Source: Tetrapyrgos nigripes (taxonomy: Eukaryota > Basidiomycota > Agaricomycetes > Agaricales > Campanellaceae). From it: 64,000 nt of DNA. Both the position numbers and the translations under genes were made by a program. How positions within the stretch are numbered: the first letter of the stretch is position 1; each line of letters begins with the position of its first letter. Below, one piece after another: positions 1 through 10,690 of this stretch. The notes beneath the pieces were generated by a model, which was not told the origin of the DNA, searched no databases, and saw nothing but the letters and a program-made list of their open reading frames with translations. The stretch covers positions 372,001 to 436,000 of the forward strand of contig JAACJM010000006.1 in the NCBI GenBank assembly GCA_013368315.1, read 5' to 3'.

Positions 1-470
1 AGGTACACCTTGGTTTAACATCTGCTAAGTCAAGTACTTAATTTTTTTTTCAAATACAGAGATACAATGCTCAATTTTTCCCACATAGATGTTTCCCAAC
101 TGTATGAGATAGATATGGTAATCCGGATGGAACAAGAAGATCCTCATAAATGAGGCCTTATGATTCAGAGGCAATGGTTTTATAGGGTAATGCATTTATT
201 TGAGTGATGATTTTAGTATCGCAATGTAATCACAATTGGGGAATTAAAGCTGGGTAAAGTGCTATGGAAGTAGCCTATAGATTGGCTGGAAGTAGAAGAT
301 TTCGAGAATGTCATATGTAGCTTGAGGTCAGCTTGACTTTAATACACTTCGTTTTACTTACATTCAAAGGTTCACTCATTGAAGTATTATGCATACCACA
401 TTGTTCATCGCACATTGGTCTTGCCTCTACTGAGTCAAGTACATAATTTACAGATATAGAATGAACTTGA
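1..470. mobile_element. Degenerate end of a Mutator-like element
   Basis: No gene. The stretch resembles the left-end interior of the two better preserved elements at 4775-7123 and 23907-30165. Shared landmarks are an ACTGAGTCAAGTACATAA-like block (around 428-446), a CCCAACTGTATGAGAT-like block (about 99-114) and one CTTGAG unit near 320. No terminus or target duplication is visible, so this is an old fragment, possibly continuing left of the window. Confidence 0.5.
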
Positions 471-767
471 TACCGTTACAGATGACCATAGCTATTGAGG
501 AGCGGTCGCATAGAAGAACCAGTGAACAACAAGATCAAGATGGATGGCTGATGGAAGGATTGTTCGTCGCTGCAGTAGATATAGCACCAAGTTAAGACCG
601 GCGTCTATATTAGGGTTCCGTAATCACATCCTCTCCCCATTCCTTCTCATCCTCCTTCAATTTCATTTCTTCGTTCCTGAAACATCATTCGCCCAAGACT
701 TTAACGATGACCCAGTAAGTAACTCCTGTTCATTCATTCTTCGAATTCGTGTTTCGATTCTCACCCT

Positions 768-1542
768 TACTATTCGATACCAGGAAGCTGGCCACGTTAG
801 CGTTTTTAAATCATATAAAATTACTGAAGGAAATTTAGATTACAAAAACTTTAGCATACGTAGTAGGGCTTCTTAGGAATCTGCTGATATACGAATCAGC
901 ACCGTGCAAGTTGTGGTCAAGGAGTAGCGAGGGTTTTCGCGACGCGAATCTGTTTTTGTAAGGTTGATACGTAGATATTCTCACCGAGCCCAATGCTCAA
1001 GACCTAAGCCAGAACAGGTTTTATAAATGTTCCTAGGTACAAGCACGACAGGCGGTGGTTAAGAATAAAAGATGATAATTCTAAGTACTACGAGTGTGGC
1101 TTATATACTAGAAGGCGTGTGAATAGATACGTATTAGGAAGTACGCGTTACAGTTTTTGGCCAAAACTGGCTACCTGGCCACCTGCTCTGGCCCAGAACC
1201 GTGCACATGTACATGAGCTATAAAACCTGGAGGATTATATATCCTTAGCATATAAAACTATGCTGAATCCCTTCGGCAGTGTAACGGTACACTTGCTGTC
1301 GAGCAGTGGTCACTCTAAGGGCAGTTTTGGGGGTGGGAACGGTATTTTAGGAAAACGCGCCATTTCGGGTTTTCGGGCCACTCTTTTACCGGTATCTCAC
1401 GAAGCAAGTACCGACCCCCTTCAAAGTTTGACATCCAAGCGTGCCCCACCCAGACGTATTTTTAAGGCACCCTAGACCCACCCCAATGTAGACATAAAGT
1501 CAGATAATTGCCAAATGGCCAGCTTCCTGGTACGAGATAGTA
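768..1542. mobile_element. TA-flanked MITE in intron 1 of copy 1
   Basis: Element 770-1540 is flanked by TA (768-769 and 1541-1542). The ends are imperfect inverted repeats of about 26 bp with the core TACCAGGAAGCTGGCCA at 778-794 and its complement at 1516-1532. The intact paralogue reads straight across the empty site (around 13808-13813), so the insertion is directly demonstrated. A TA target suggests a Tc1/mariner-type element. No transposase is encoded. Confidence 0.8.
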
Positions 1543-2254
1543 TATGCCGCTGGCTTCAGCCTACAATTCGTAACTTTGCTCAGCATCCTACCTCTCGTTG
1601 CCCGCTCATTGGAAATCCAAGCTAAGGGCCAGCCACTTCGATCCATCGCCCCTGGGGAAGAACTCCCCATAACGTGGCAGAGAGATATAAGTGGCTCCCA
1701 CTTCGATCCTTCGAATTGGGGGCTGGAATTCATGCTGAACGACGACGAAGCAGGTGCTCTCATCAGCGTCCCAAATGCTGGTGCACAGGCTGGATCGATG
1801 ACAGTGACAATACCTCCATTTGCGACACCTGCAGGGTAAGGAATACTTTCTTCATTCCTTTCCTCATTTTTGATGGAGTTTATTCCTTAGACAATCCATA
1901 AAGCTCGTAGCCGTCGATGTGATAGAGTGAGTACTATTTCTCCAGCAGTTGCATAGTAGACATACGTACTGATTTTTGACTTTCTCGCAGGAGTTCTACG
2001 TTTGCAACGTTTGCAGATCAGCAGCAAATCGTTATTGTGCAACCCGTTCCGAGTCAAGTCACAAAGACTGAATCGTAGGTACGACTCTAGACTTCCCCTT
2101 TTCTCGCTAAAACTTGTATGTTAAAGAGAAAGCCCGACGTCCTTACCGTCCACGGCTGCATCACCTACTATGGACAGTACCGATGATTCGTACGTCTGCA
2201 GGTTGCTGATTCATTAGTGCTGATGCTTACCACAAGTTCCGCAATTAACTCTAG

Positions 2255-2427
2255 GGTATCTAACGCGCCCGTGTCAACATTGTAAGTTGTGCAGGCATTT
2301 TCATCAGAACGACGTTAACGCAATGAATTCTGATTGACTCCAGGGTATCTAACGCGCCCGTTTCAACATTGTAAGTTGTACAGGCATTTTTATCAGAACG
2401 ACGTTAATGGTTTCCCCTGTATAGCTC
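2255..2427 (+). repeat. Tandem duplication of a 27-nt exon with its intron
   Basis: Two near-identical units of about 89 bp start at 2255 and 2344. Each begins with a 27-nt exon (2255-2281 and 2344-2370) followed by the same GTAAGTTGT donor. Both exons have the same phase and would encode VSNAPVST twice, lengthening the Ser/Thr stalk. The intact paralogue has a single 69-nt exon at this place. Confidence 0.75.
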
Positions 2428-2836
2428 GACCTTGTCCCCGTGAGTAAGTCTAAAACACCGTGAAAACCCGACACCGGTTGGAGTTACGTTCTAGTGTGTA
2501 TATCCATGAGCAGTGGAAAAAACGTTTCAGCACCTTTCAAGTTGACTGACAGTTCTCTGCCAGTTCTCCCAACAAGGTGAGATCGAATTATAGTTCGTAA
2601 TGTGTAAGATATGGTACATTCATTCTACCAGGACATCCGATATCTCAACCGAGCCAGCTGCTACAGGATATTCTGGAGTTGCTGCCTCCCCTCCCATTGC
2701 AACTTCGACATCACCAAGTTTCAATGATCACCATACCAATAGAGCAGCAATTGTCGCTGGAAGCGTCGTCGTCGGACTCGCCTTGATCCTTCTCGTAGCC
2801 TTCATCTATTATTTCTGGCGACGACGTCAGACAAAT

Positions 2837-4056
2837 ATGCTGCAATTTCGTGACAAAAATTATTTCCGACTTAAAACACCATTTCCGAACTCAAAGACGC
2901 CTTCCGAACTATAAAAAGCGTGACATGTGACACCCGAATTGAGATTCGAATCCCGAATTCACAAAGGTGAGTATCCAATTCAAGAGTTGAGGACCGAGCT
3001 TGTAAGGCGAGTACCGATATGAGAGGATCGATGATCGAATGCATTAATTGAGTACCGAATCGAAAGAAGTGGGTACCGAATTCAGAGTGTTGATCACCAA
3101 ATTCAGAGAATTGATCACCGAATTTAGAGAGTTAATCACCGAATTCAGAGAGCTGATCGCCGAATTCACAAAGTAAGTACCGAATAAAACGAGGTGACTA
3201 GTAGCTACAGATTTATGATTGCAGAATGATCAGAGGATGGCCCGAATACTTGCAGAAAAGTATCTCAGTTTGTATCAAATTTCACTCGATTATTTTGACT
3301 GATAGTGAAGCTTTGCTAAGTCTCCTAGTTAGCAACAAAAATTATCTAATTATGAATTGAAACGCTATTATAGCATGAAGCGTGCATAGGCGTGGCACGA
3401 CCATGGGGATTGGGAAAAGCCAGTGACAAGAAGTTAGATGTATTGTAGAGAGCAAGGAAAAAGAGAGAACGAAATGACTATCGTGTATTCACTTTCGTGA
3501 TGCTATCTCGCCCATAATAGCGTTTTAATTCATAATTAGATAATTTTTGTTGCTAACTAGTACAGGAGAGTTAGCAAAGCTTAACTATTGGTCAAAATAA
3601 TTGAGTGAAATTTGATACAAACTGACATACTTTTCTGCAAGTATTTCGGGCTGTTCCCTGATCATTCTGTGCAGTCATAGATCTGTAGTACTACTCCCCT
3701 CTTCTCATTCGGTACTTACTTCACGAACTCGGTGATCAACTCTTTGAATTCGGTGATCAACTTTCGAAATTCGGTGATCAACCCTCCGAATTTGGTAATC
3801 AACACTCTGAATTCGGTACCCACTTCTTTCAATTCGGTACTTACTTCCTGCATTCGACCATCAATCCTCTCATATCGGTACTCGCCTTTAGAAGCTCGGT
3901 CCTCAACTCTTGAATTGGATACTCACCTTTGTGAATTCAGGATTCGAATCTCAATTCGGGTGTCACATGTCACGCTTTCTATAGTTCGGAAGGCGTCTTT
4001 GAGTTCGGAAATGGTGTTTTAAGTCGGAAATAATTTTCGTCACGAAATTGCAGCAT
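2837..4056. mobile_element. 1.2 kb foldback element inserted in copy 1
   Basis: The ends are long inverted repeats: 2837-2960 pairs with 3930-4056 with few mismatches, and inner blocks pair too (about 3279-3377 with 3505-3610), so nearly the whole element can fold on itself. The inner arms carry degenerate units of about 20 bp around GATCACCGAATTCAGAG. It is flanked by AGACAAAT (2829-2836) and AGACAAAA (4057-4064), an 8-bp target duplication with one mismatch, as in hAT-type elements. It has no coding capacity. It interrupts the exon encoding the cytosolic tail of the surface protein. Confidence 0.85.
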
Positions 4057-5243
4057 AGACAAAACAGCAATTCTCGACTGATAATACCGGCACTCGTCCT
4101 TCCGTTACGCCTCGGCCTTCCGACTTACAACCTGAATTCTCTGATAATGACCTTTCGCCAGTTATCCGCGAACCTTTTCCCGAAGAAAGAGAATCTATGC
4201 TTCCTTCTCATTTGCCTGCCAACATCTCCCTTACGGATCGAACGGCAGAGTTATTCACGAGGCTGCCATGGAATCAACCTCCCAGTAGTTTGGAAAGACC
4301 CAATCCATACGAGTTGAAGCCAGAAGATTTTGAGCCTCCTGCAAGCAGAGAAAGACAAAGTGTCCTTCCTTCCACCGAGATGAACGTACAGCCTCCATCA
4401 TTTCCCCCCACGCGCTCTCGCTCTCGTTCTGAATCTTCTATAATCATTCGTTCTCCCACCCCGACAGAGTCGAACTGTAATTCTACATCACGCCAGCTTC
4501 GGCTCCAAGAAGAAGCAGATCAAATGCGTGCGCGTCTCTATGCTCTTGCTCGAGACGCTGCTCGTTCTGAGGTTTGGGAGGATATGCATTGTATGAGGGA
4601 CCATATTGAGAGGCTGGAAACGTTGGTGATGTCTAATTGGGCTAGAGGACTTACGGATGAACCACCGCCTATGTATTGTGCTTGATTATTTGACCTTATT
4701 AGATGAATTTGAAACTGCTGTATCATTTCGTATACGGAAGGATGTAACGCATAATCTCAAGCCTAGGCCTGAGCGGGCATCTGGTTTTTCAAGTTACTAC
4801 TCAAGCTACCCGAGCTTGAGTAGCTTGAGTGTAGCTTGACTCTCCTTTTTGGGTGTGGCTGTGCTTATGCTACTGTAATCAACTTCATTACACTTCATCT
4901 CACAACAAGTTACTCACATTGGAAGGGTCATTCATTAAGGAGATGTATATTGTAGACACCACATGCCTCATTGAAAATTGGTTGAGCTTCTACTGAGTCA
5001 AGTACATACACTTTAAAATTGCAGTCTCGTTTTGTGCAAGTCTTAGCTAGATGTTCCCAACTGTATTAGACTGCTTGCCTTGTGAATATGGTGACCTAGA
5101 GTGAACATGCAGATCCATATAATGAGGCTTTAGTATACAAAGGCAATGTCAATCATTTTACAAGCCAAAAAATAGTCTAGACATATTCAAGAGAAATTAG
5201 TGCATATCAAAGGCATTTTAGGGGCATACAAAGTAGTTGGAGG

Positions 5244-5350
5244 AAGCTTGACTGCTTGAGTATAGCTTGAGTGTAGCTTGAGTGTAGCTTGAGTGTAGCT
5301 TGAGTGTAGATTGAGTATAGCTTGACTGTAGCTTGACTGTAGCTTGAGTT
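5244..5350. repeat. CTTGAGTGTAG minisatellite
   Basis: Tandem array of an 11-bp unit of the type GTAGCTTGAGT, about nine copies with a few variants (TATAG, GTAGA, CTTGACT). It belongs to the subterminal repeats of the Mutator-like element; related arrays lie near 4800-4840 and 7063-7110. Confidence 0.8.
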
Positions 5351-6242
5351 CTCTAAGTATGTATATAATATCTACTCAGTTAGCTCATACTACTTACTGT
5401 GAAATAGTATTTTTTGCTGATGAGAAGTATTTTCCAGTGTTCAAGTGTTCAGCCACAATCCTGAAGGTTTGCAGCCGTGTGAAAATTGACATGTCACTTA
5501 CTATTATTGAAATCGCACATGCCAGAGTAGGCTGAGCACCAAAACTACTTTCATTGAAAAATCATCCAACTATAAGCTAGAAACTACACAAAACATACTC
5601 AAAGTAGTCATAAACTACACATAAATATCCTCTGTGGCGGATTCATATTGTTAGCGTAAGGCATTGGGGGATGATTCCAGGAATAGGCAGGAAAGGGAGC
5701 ACTGGCAGTGAGTGCTGGTAGAACTGAGGAAGGAGCTCTCTGAATTTCGGGGCTAGTATTAGGTGGCTTTTTTCGTTGAGGATCAATGAGGCTAGCAAGT
5801 CACTGTCTGAGTTTTGCCTGAGTGAAAATGATATTAAATCAATCTATCAAGGCTTGACAATTCAGCTGTAACTTACCAGCATTCTGAGGTTCCCTAGTTT
5901 GTTCAGGGAAGTTTGTAATCTATGCATACATAAGTTTAGTAGATGATGATATTAAAGTACTGCCTACCAACAACGTTAAGAGAGACAAGGGTGGAAAGTG
6001 TTGCAGACACATGACTGGGATTTTGTGAAGACGCTCGGAATGAAATCATTTCCTAGTTCACTATATCAGTTTATTCAAGTGTTCAGCCACAGTCCTGAAG
6101 GTCTACAGGCGTGTGAACAGCTTTGTATTACTTACTGTATTGGGATGATGCACATGGTCCAGAGGCGTCCTGCCAGCAAAGATACCATAAACAATGTTTG
6201 ACCTTTGTACTAGAAACATGCACAAAATGTACTCAAATGAAT

Positions 6243-7025
6243 TAGAGAGTTTGTGCACGTGCCACCAGATGCCGTACACGGCTAATTTGGCGTGTGCACG
6301 TGGTGGCAGCCATACGCTGCGTGTTTCCCTGCTGCTTCTCTCCTTTCGTCCTCTGGTCAATCTTGACTTACTGGCATGGAGCGGAGAGCTCTTATTGAGT
6401 CCATCACATATCAAGAACTCATTCAGAAACTTTTAGACGCTGTTGACGAAGAGGTAGAGGCAGATAAAGCAGGTAAAATTCGTGAGGGTGGTCCAGCAAA
6501 CATTTTTGAATGGGGGGATGAGGCTTGGCTGGCCCAGTTCCGGTACGTGGCCAATAACTGTGCTATTTGCATTTGCACTTATGTCGTCCCAAGTTTTCGA
6601 CAGGCTGAAGTACGAGAAATGGTACAAGCGATGCAAATGCCAGAGTATATATGCTGCCCACAGACCTGTATCAAACAGGATTCATTCACCGCTCTTTGCA
6701 TGCTTTTACAACGCCTCACCTATCCTAATCGGCTTGTAGATATGGAGCAACAGTTTGGATGGGAATCCTCCCATGTATCTCGTATTACTCGACTCACTGC
6801 GCAATGGTTTGACTGGCATTGCGGGTAGCTGTTGCCTTGGTACGAAGCCTTTGTGAAGTTCGGGTAGAGGTCTTGGTAGGACGGTTATGTTTTTTGCCCT
6901 TAGTACGAGGCATAGTAGAGGTACAACGTGAAGTCTACGCTACAGAAGATTTGCTGGCAGCCACCCACGTGCACACGCCAGATTAGCCATGTACGGCATC
7001 TGGTGGCACGTGCACAAACTCTCTA
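6243..7025 (+). mobile_element. Truncated PIF/Harbinger-type element
   Basis: The ends form inverted repeats of about 68 bp (6243-6310 and 6957-7025) starting TAGAGAGTTTGTGCACGTGC. Between them is a fragment of a Harbinger-like transposase reading frame (6376-6828). The element is nested inside the Mutator-like element at 4775-7123. No clear 3-bp target duplication is visible. The DDE catalytic region is missing, so it cannot be autonomous. Confidence 0.75.
6376..6828 (+). pseudogene. N-terminal fragment of a Harbinger-like transposase
   Basis: Open frame of 150 codons. The stretch ALCMLLQRLTYPNRLVDMEQ followed by FGWESSHVSRI matches the conserved helix block of fungal PIF/Harbinger transposases, where it precedes the nuclease core. 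The first 55 residues and the part from FRQAEVREM onward look coding. The piece between (about 6542-6595) looks like a retained intron starting at GTACGTGG. The frame ends before any catalytic residues. Identification is by motif only. Confidence 0.6.
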
Positions 7026-7132
7026 TTGTATATTAAAGTGAACTATCCATACAAAATTGCTAATGGTAGCTTGACTGTAGCTTGACTGGTAGCTTGACTA
7101 GTAGCTTGAAAAACTGGTGGCCCGGCCTGAGC

Positions 7133-8570
7133 ATGACGCAAAGTGTAACAATCTAGCAACCCCCTTGAACCTATGAACCTTGCAAGAACCTTGCTGAACC
7201 TACGGCCGAAATGATACAGTAGTTCTGCCTGTAGATGTCTTCTGCTGGACATTGAGAAGCCTGGATTGTGGATATAAGGAGGCAGGTAGTATCCAGTAGT
7301 AACTTAGGACTGCGTGAGCCGTGAAGCAACCATGAAGTGCCAGTCTGAAAGATGTCGAAGGCATGCGCAAGGCGTTGACGTCATGCCCTAATATTTCAAA
7401 TATTTCAAATTCAAGCCCAATAATCTCCGCTCTCCAACCACCATGTCGCCAACTTTGTCTGATGGCTCACTCCCGGGACTTCGGCCTCGTAGACAATCTC
7501 AAGCGCAGCGACACTGCTCAGTCCCGCTCTCAGTGTCTTTTCTCGCCAGTCCACCTCAATATAGGTAAGGCATTCCACGTAGAATGCCTCAATTCCGGTG
7601 ACAAGATACACCTGCATCACAATATTCCGCCAAGCAAGCGCATCTAGCTTGGTGACCGCGACGTGCAGCCTCATTTCCATAGCCTGGCGCTTTTGACCTT
7701 CGTTGAGTTCCTCGTCTTGCTGAGGTTTATGCTGCGCTCCAATGAGCTGGACAGAATGGAAGTTTTAGTCGAAGAGAAGAGCAGCTGGCGGATATGTACA
7801 CGAGGAAATGTGGGCCATCGCTGACGCGTGGCATAGATACGAGGCCTTTTGGAGCAACGACTGTCAACTGTGATGCCGCTGAGCTCTGAGTTTGAATTCT
7901 GGCCAAACGGCAAAAGTACTGCGACAGTACAATACGGGAATTGCCGAAAAGCGGATCGGAGTGAAAAAGATAACCGAACCGGTGGACCATTTCAGCATAG
8001 CTATACAGCAAATGGCCGGTTTGTAAGAACGAGTCCCTTAAAAGGGCGTAATTGTCCAGGTGCGTACTATGCCTTTCTAAATTTTCGATTTTGACTCACA
8101 TAAGTATAATGTCCCATCTGACAGGGCTGCTTTTCCTGGAAGTCTCTTGCCGTCTCCATCATACGGACCTCCGGCGATCTCTTACAGCAGCATATACTCA
8201 AAGCTCTCAGATCATCAGCTATTCGCGTTATTGCTGTTGCTTCGACTACTACATGTACACAGCCTACATAGTCATAGTACGTCTCATGATTATTTTCTTC
8301 CCGATACAGCTTCTGAATTAATTCCAGAGACATCAACGGCATCTGATGGTACCCTGCCCCCATCAAAGTAGAATAATTGAAGCTACCTATCAAAAAGCAA
8401 ATGAATACCCAGAACGTTTAAAAAGCCAGGATTTGGTATGTTACGGACGTCAGGATGACATTATCTTGACATATACTGTGAGTGACAGTGAGTCTCATCT
8501 AGTGCTCTGTTGCTTTATTTCTTATCTGATACTATACTCAGGACCCTGATATCAATTCAAACTGACAACG
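7133..8570. other. Stretch without a confident gene
   Basis: The best coding-like segment is on the minus strand at 7411-7680 (89 codons, no domain recognised). It has no convincing start context or neighbouring exons, so it may be a gene remnant. A block at 7800-7836 (GAAATGTGGGCCATCGCTG core) recurs in slightly different form at 43447-43478. Nothing else could be supported. Confidence 0.4.
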
Positions 8571-9437
8571 ATGTACCTCAGCTTTCTCGTCCTCACTCTC
8601 GTCCTCATTGGCACTACCCCGGTCAGCTCACGCCCGGCTAAAGGGAAGACAACTCTTACAAGCATACGGAACGTACGTGCACTTGGTTCCCTTGAGCAGG
8701 AAGATTCGTCCAATCCGACTGCCAACGCTCTTCCAATCTTATCACAGCTAGAGGTCTCAACATCGACAACTGCGAACTCACCTTCTCCGATCTCAATCAC
8801 CGTTCCGGTATCAACATCTTCATCCACTTCACTACCTTCCTCAACAACTTCCTCCTCATCAATTAACGCAGCCCAAGATAACAGTTCTCCTCCTTCTACT
8901 CCCAAACATACCCACCGTACCGCCGTAATCATCGGAAGCGTCTTCGGCGGCATTATCGGGACCATCCTCCTGATACCCGTCCTTGTCTTCCTGTATATTC
9001 TTTGTGGGGCTTGTAGATATGGATGGTGTGGAACTGAAAGAGTTAGGCGGTTCCAGGAGCAGCAGAGGGCAAAGTTGGAGAGAGAAAAAGAGAGGGAGGA
9101 AGAAAGGGCAACGAAATCAGAAGCGAAGGAGAGGGCGAGGTTGGCGAGAGAAGCAGAGAGGGAGAGGAAGAGGGTAGAGAAAGAGAAATCGAAAGGGCAA
9201 GAGCGATGGGCATGGACAGGGCTCAGAGGCGTATTGGGAAGGCTTTGGTCGAGTAATACGGGGATGGGTACGAGTTTGGTAAAGCAAGCGGACGTTGGAA
9301 GCAATGCGGCGTCAAGTCCAAGTAAAAACTCCGATTGTAGCTCAACTTTGGGAGGGGAGAAATTTGAAGATGAGGGCGAGAAAGGTGATAACGAGGGTCT
9401 GGAAGAGGGAAGAGAAGATATCAAGAACGAAGCTTAA
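8571..9437 (+). CDS. Single-pass surface protein with cytosolic coiled coil
   Basis: Intronless frame of 288 codons. Residues 1-20 are a clear signal peptide. Residues 21-115 are a short Ser/Thr-rich, probably O-glycosylated ectodomain. Residues 117-146 form one hydrophobic membrane segment with small-residue GxxxG spacing, followed by Cys residues near the membrane. Residues 157-215 are a highly charged Glu/Arg/Lys coiled coil, and the rest is an acidic tail. The chosen ATG is the first of the frame and gives the signal peptide directly. The architecture suggests a plasma membrane or cell-wall-facing sensor or anchor, but no catalytic domain is visible and no known family could be named. It resembles the other one-pass proteins of this window in layout but not in sequence. 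Confidence 0.8.
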   Translation: MYLSFLVLTLVLIGTTPVSSRPAKGKTTLTSIRNVRALGSLEQEDSSNPTANALPILSQLEVSTSTTANSPSPISITVPVSTSSSTSLPSSTTSSSSINAAQDNSSPPSTPKHTHRTAVIIGSVFGGIIGTILLIPVLVFLYILCGACRYGWCGTERVRRFQEQQRAKLEREKEREEERATKSEAKERARLAREAERERKRVEKEKSKGQERWAWTGLRGVLGRLWSSNTGMGTSLVKQADVGSNAASSPSKNSDCSSTLGGEKFEDEGEKGDNEGLEEGREDIKNEA

Positions 9438-9787
9438 CAATCCAATCACGAATCTCGAAGAATAAGATATGTAGTCACCTATCATTAGAAAGCATGAAGA
9501 ACCTGAGAGAGAACCACGTTCACGCTTGCACCAATGCGAGTTCAACGTTGAAAACTTCAGGGAATGGCTGTGTTACTTCAATCTCTCTCAAATTTTGCCC
9601 CTCCTCCTCAGGCTCGTGTAGGATTTCAGCACGGGACTCTTTTGTCTGTTGACAATCAAACGCCATGGAGGCCAATAATTTTCTTTGTACACGACATCCT
9701 AATCTGATATTTCCAAACGTTTACACTGCGCAAATCCATTGAAGCCCAAAGCCCGAATACCCTTATGTACATAGAACCCTTTAGGAC

Positions 9788-10555
9788 TCAAATCGTATTG
9801 AAGCATCTGCGGAGGCGAAGTCAGTGATTCGAGGCGATGAAGGACTGCCAAGTGAGAATTAGCACATACTGGTAGGAGGAAATCTGATCGTTGAAAGGGT
9901 CGTTGAGCCTACCGTCCGAAGTGAAGAAACTTTGGCTAAAGTCGGAGACACCAGGAAATTCAATGGGCCCGCGATTTGTACCAGTACACCCGAAATCGCT
10001 ACGTGGTCGGTACGGTTACACCCAGTTCATCAGCCATAGTAGCGAGCGATTCAGGAGTTGGATAGGAAAGATACTCACTGGAAAACAAAGCACTGTTGAT
10101 CAGGGTCGGGACCAAAGCTACTGACGAAGTCGTTCAAATCAGAACCAAGAGGGACGCAGGTGCCGCTGGGGACGTTCGTGATCAAGACACAGCCAGCAAA
10201 GTTGGCAGCCACGCAGACCAAGCTATAGAACGAGTCATTAGTAGGTTCATTAATACGGTTGGCCGTAGTGCAAGTACTTACACATTGCCTTGCTGAGCTG
10301 GAGCACGCTCTGTGATAACCTAGGCCATACATCATCAGCATCCTGGCCAGCTAATATAGGATAATAAATCACCTTGGCAGCGGAATTGACATTCCCAGTG
10401 GCAAGTTCAGCCATGTACGTCTCGAAGTCAATGACTCTGGTGATTTCAGCGGCGGTGTTGGGTGTCGCAGTCGTCGGGAAAGACACGACGCCACCTATGG
10501 AAGCCGTGAACACGAGGAGGGAGAGAGTTTGGGAGAGAGATGCGGTGAATTTCAT
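9788..10555 (-). CDS. Small secreted protein with beta/gamma-crystallin-like pattern
   Basis: Reconstructed from five exons: 10555-10373, 10319-10282, 10222-10079, 9998-9870 and 9806-9788. All introns are GT...AG and 53-80 bp, and the sum is 513 nt, giving 170 residues. Residues 1-25 are a signal peptide. The mature part has six cysteines with the pattern C..C, NVPSGTC, LNDFVSSFGPDPDQQC, DFGCTG, then FNDQISSYQC and a short end. The repeated N-D-x-[IV]-S-S-[FY] segment followed by a Cys-containing strand is what I know from fungal small secreted proteins with a beta/gamma-crystallin-like fold; this is a pattern match. Probably exported; function unknown. A tandem duplication lies 135-375 bp upstream of the start. 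Confidence 0.75.
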
Positions 10556-10690
10556 TCTGAGAAACCTGTGTAAGGTGCTGGAGCTGGAGCTAGAGAGTGC
10601 TGCTGCGTCTAACAGTCGAGTTGAAACCTTCTTTTATAGCCAAAAATTAGTCGAAAATCCATGCATAACATTTCGTGGACTCAAAAAAGC

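Larger units (their letters stand above)
707..4685 (+). pseudogene. KRE9/KNH1-like surface protein gene, copy 1, broken by an insertion
   Basis: Paralogue of the intact genes at 13748-15748 and 46727-48529. Exons: 707-714, 1560-1835, 1891-1926, 1991-2074, 2127-2189, 2255-2281, 2344-2370, 2425-2439, 2514-2576 and 2632 onward; the reading frame holds through all of them. The product has a short signal peptide, a KRE9/KNH1-like Ig-type domain (in yeast KRE9 proteins act in cell-wall beta-glucan assembly; family call by pattern only), a Ser/Thr stalk, one membrane segment (about 2736-2815) and a cytosolic tail. A 1.2 kb foldback element sits right after the RRRQT stop-transfer residues, and translation stops within the element. 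The tail frame is open again from 4057 to the stop at 4685 and ends RGLTDEPPPMYCA. Intron 1 is swollen to 845 bp by a MITE. Frame is kept if the element and one target copy are removed, so the break looks recent. Confidence 0.8.
4775..7123 (-). mobile_element. Non-autonomous Mutator-like element with 9-bp target duplication
   Basis: It is flanked by the perfect 9-bp duplication GGCCTGAGC (4766-4774 and 7124-7132). The ends are GGGCATCTGGTTTTTCAAG and, inverted, GGGCCACCAGTTTTTCAAG, the same two end variants as in the 6.26 kb element at 23907-30165. The 5640-6010 stretch matches 29640-30010 of that element (the start of its transposase gene, minus strand), but the rest of the gene is deleted. 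CTTGAG-type minisatellites lie inside both ends. A Harbinger fragment is inserted at 6243-7025. Confidence 0.85.

Noticed and set aside
544..876. 110-codon frame overlapping the leader of copy 1
   Set aside because: It runs through exon 1, intron 1 and into the MITE in another frame; the paralogue shows that only 707-714 is coding here.
6100..6242. A possible KDZ or hAT origin for the elements at 4775 and 23907
   Set aside because: I first read 8-bp duplications; nine bases match on both sides of both elements, and the GCM-type zinc finger fits Mutator-like transposases better.
8552..9424. Long minus-strand frame opposite the 8571 gene
   Set aside because: It mirrors the low-complexity Ser/Glu codons of the plus-strand gene, which has a signal peptide, membrane segment and coiled coil.
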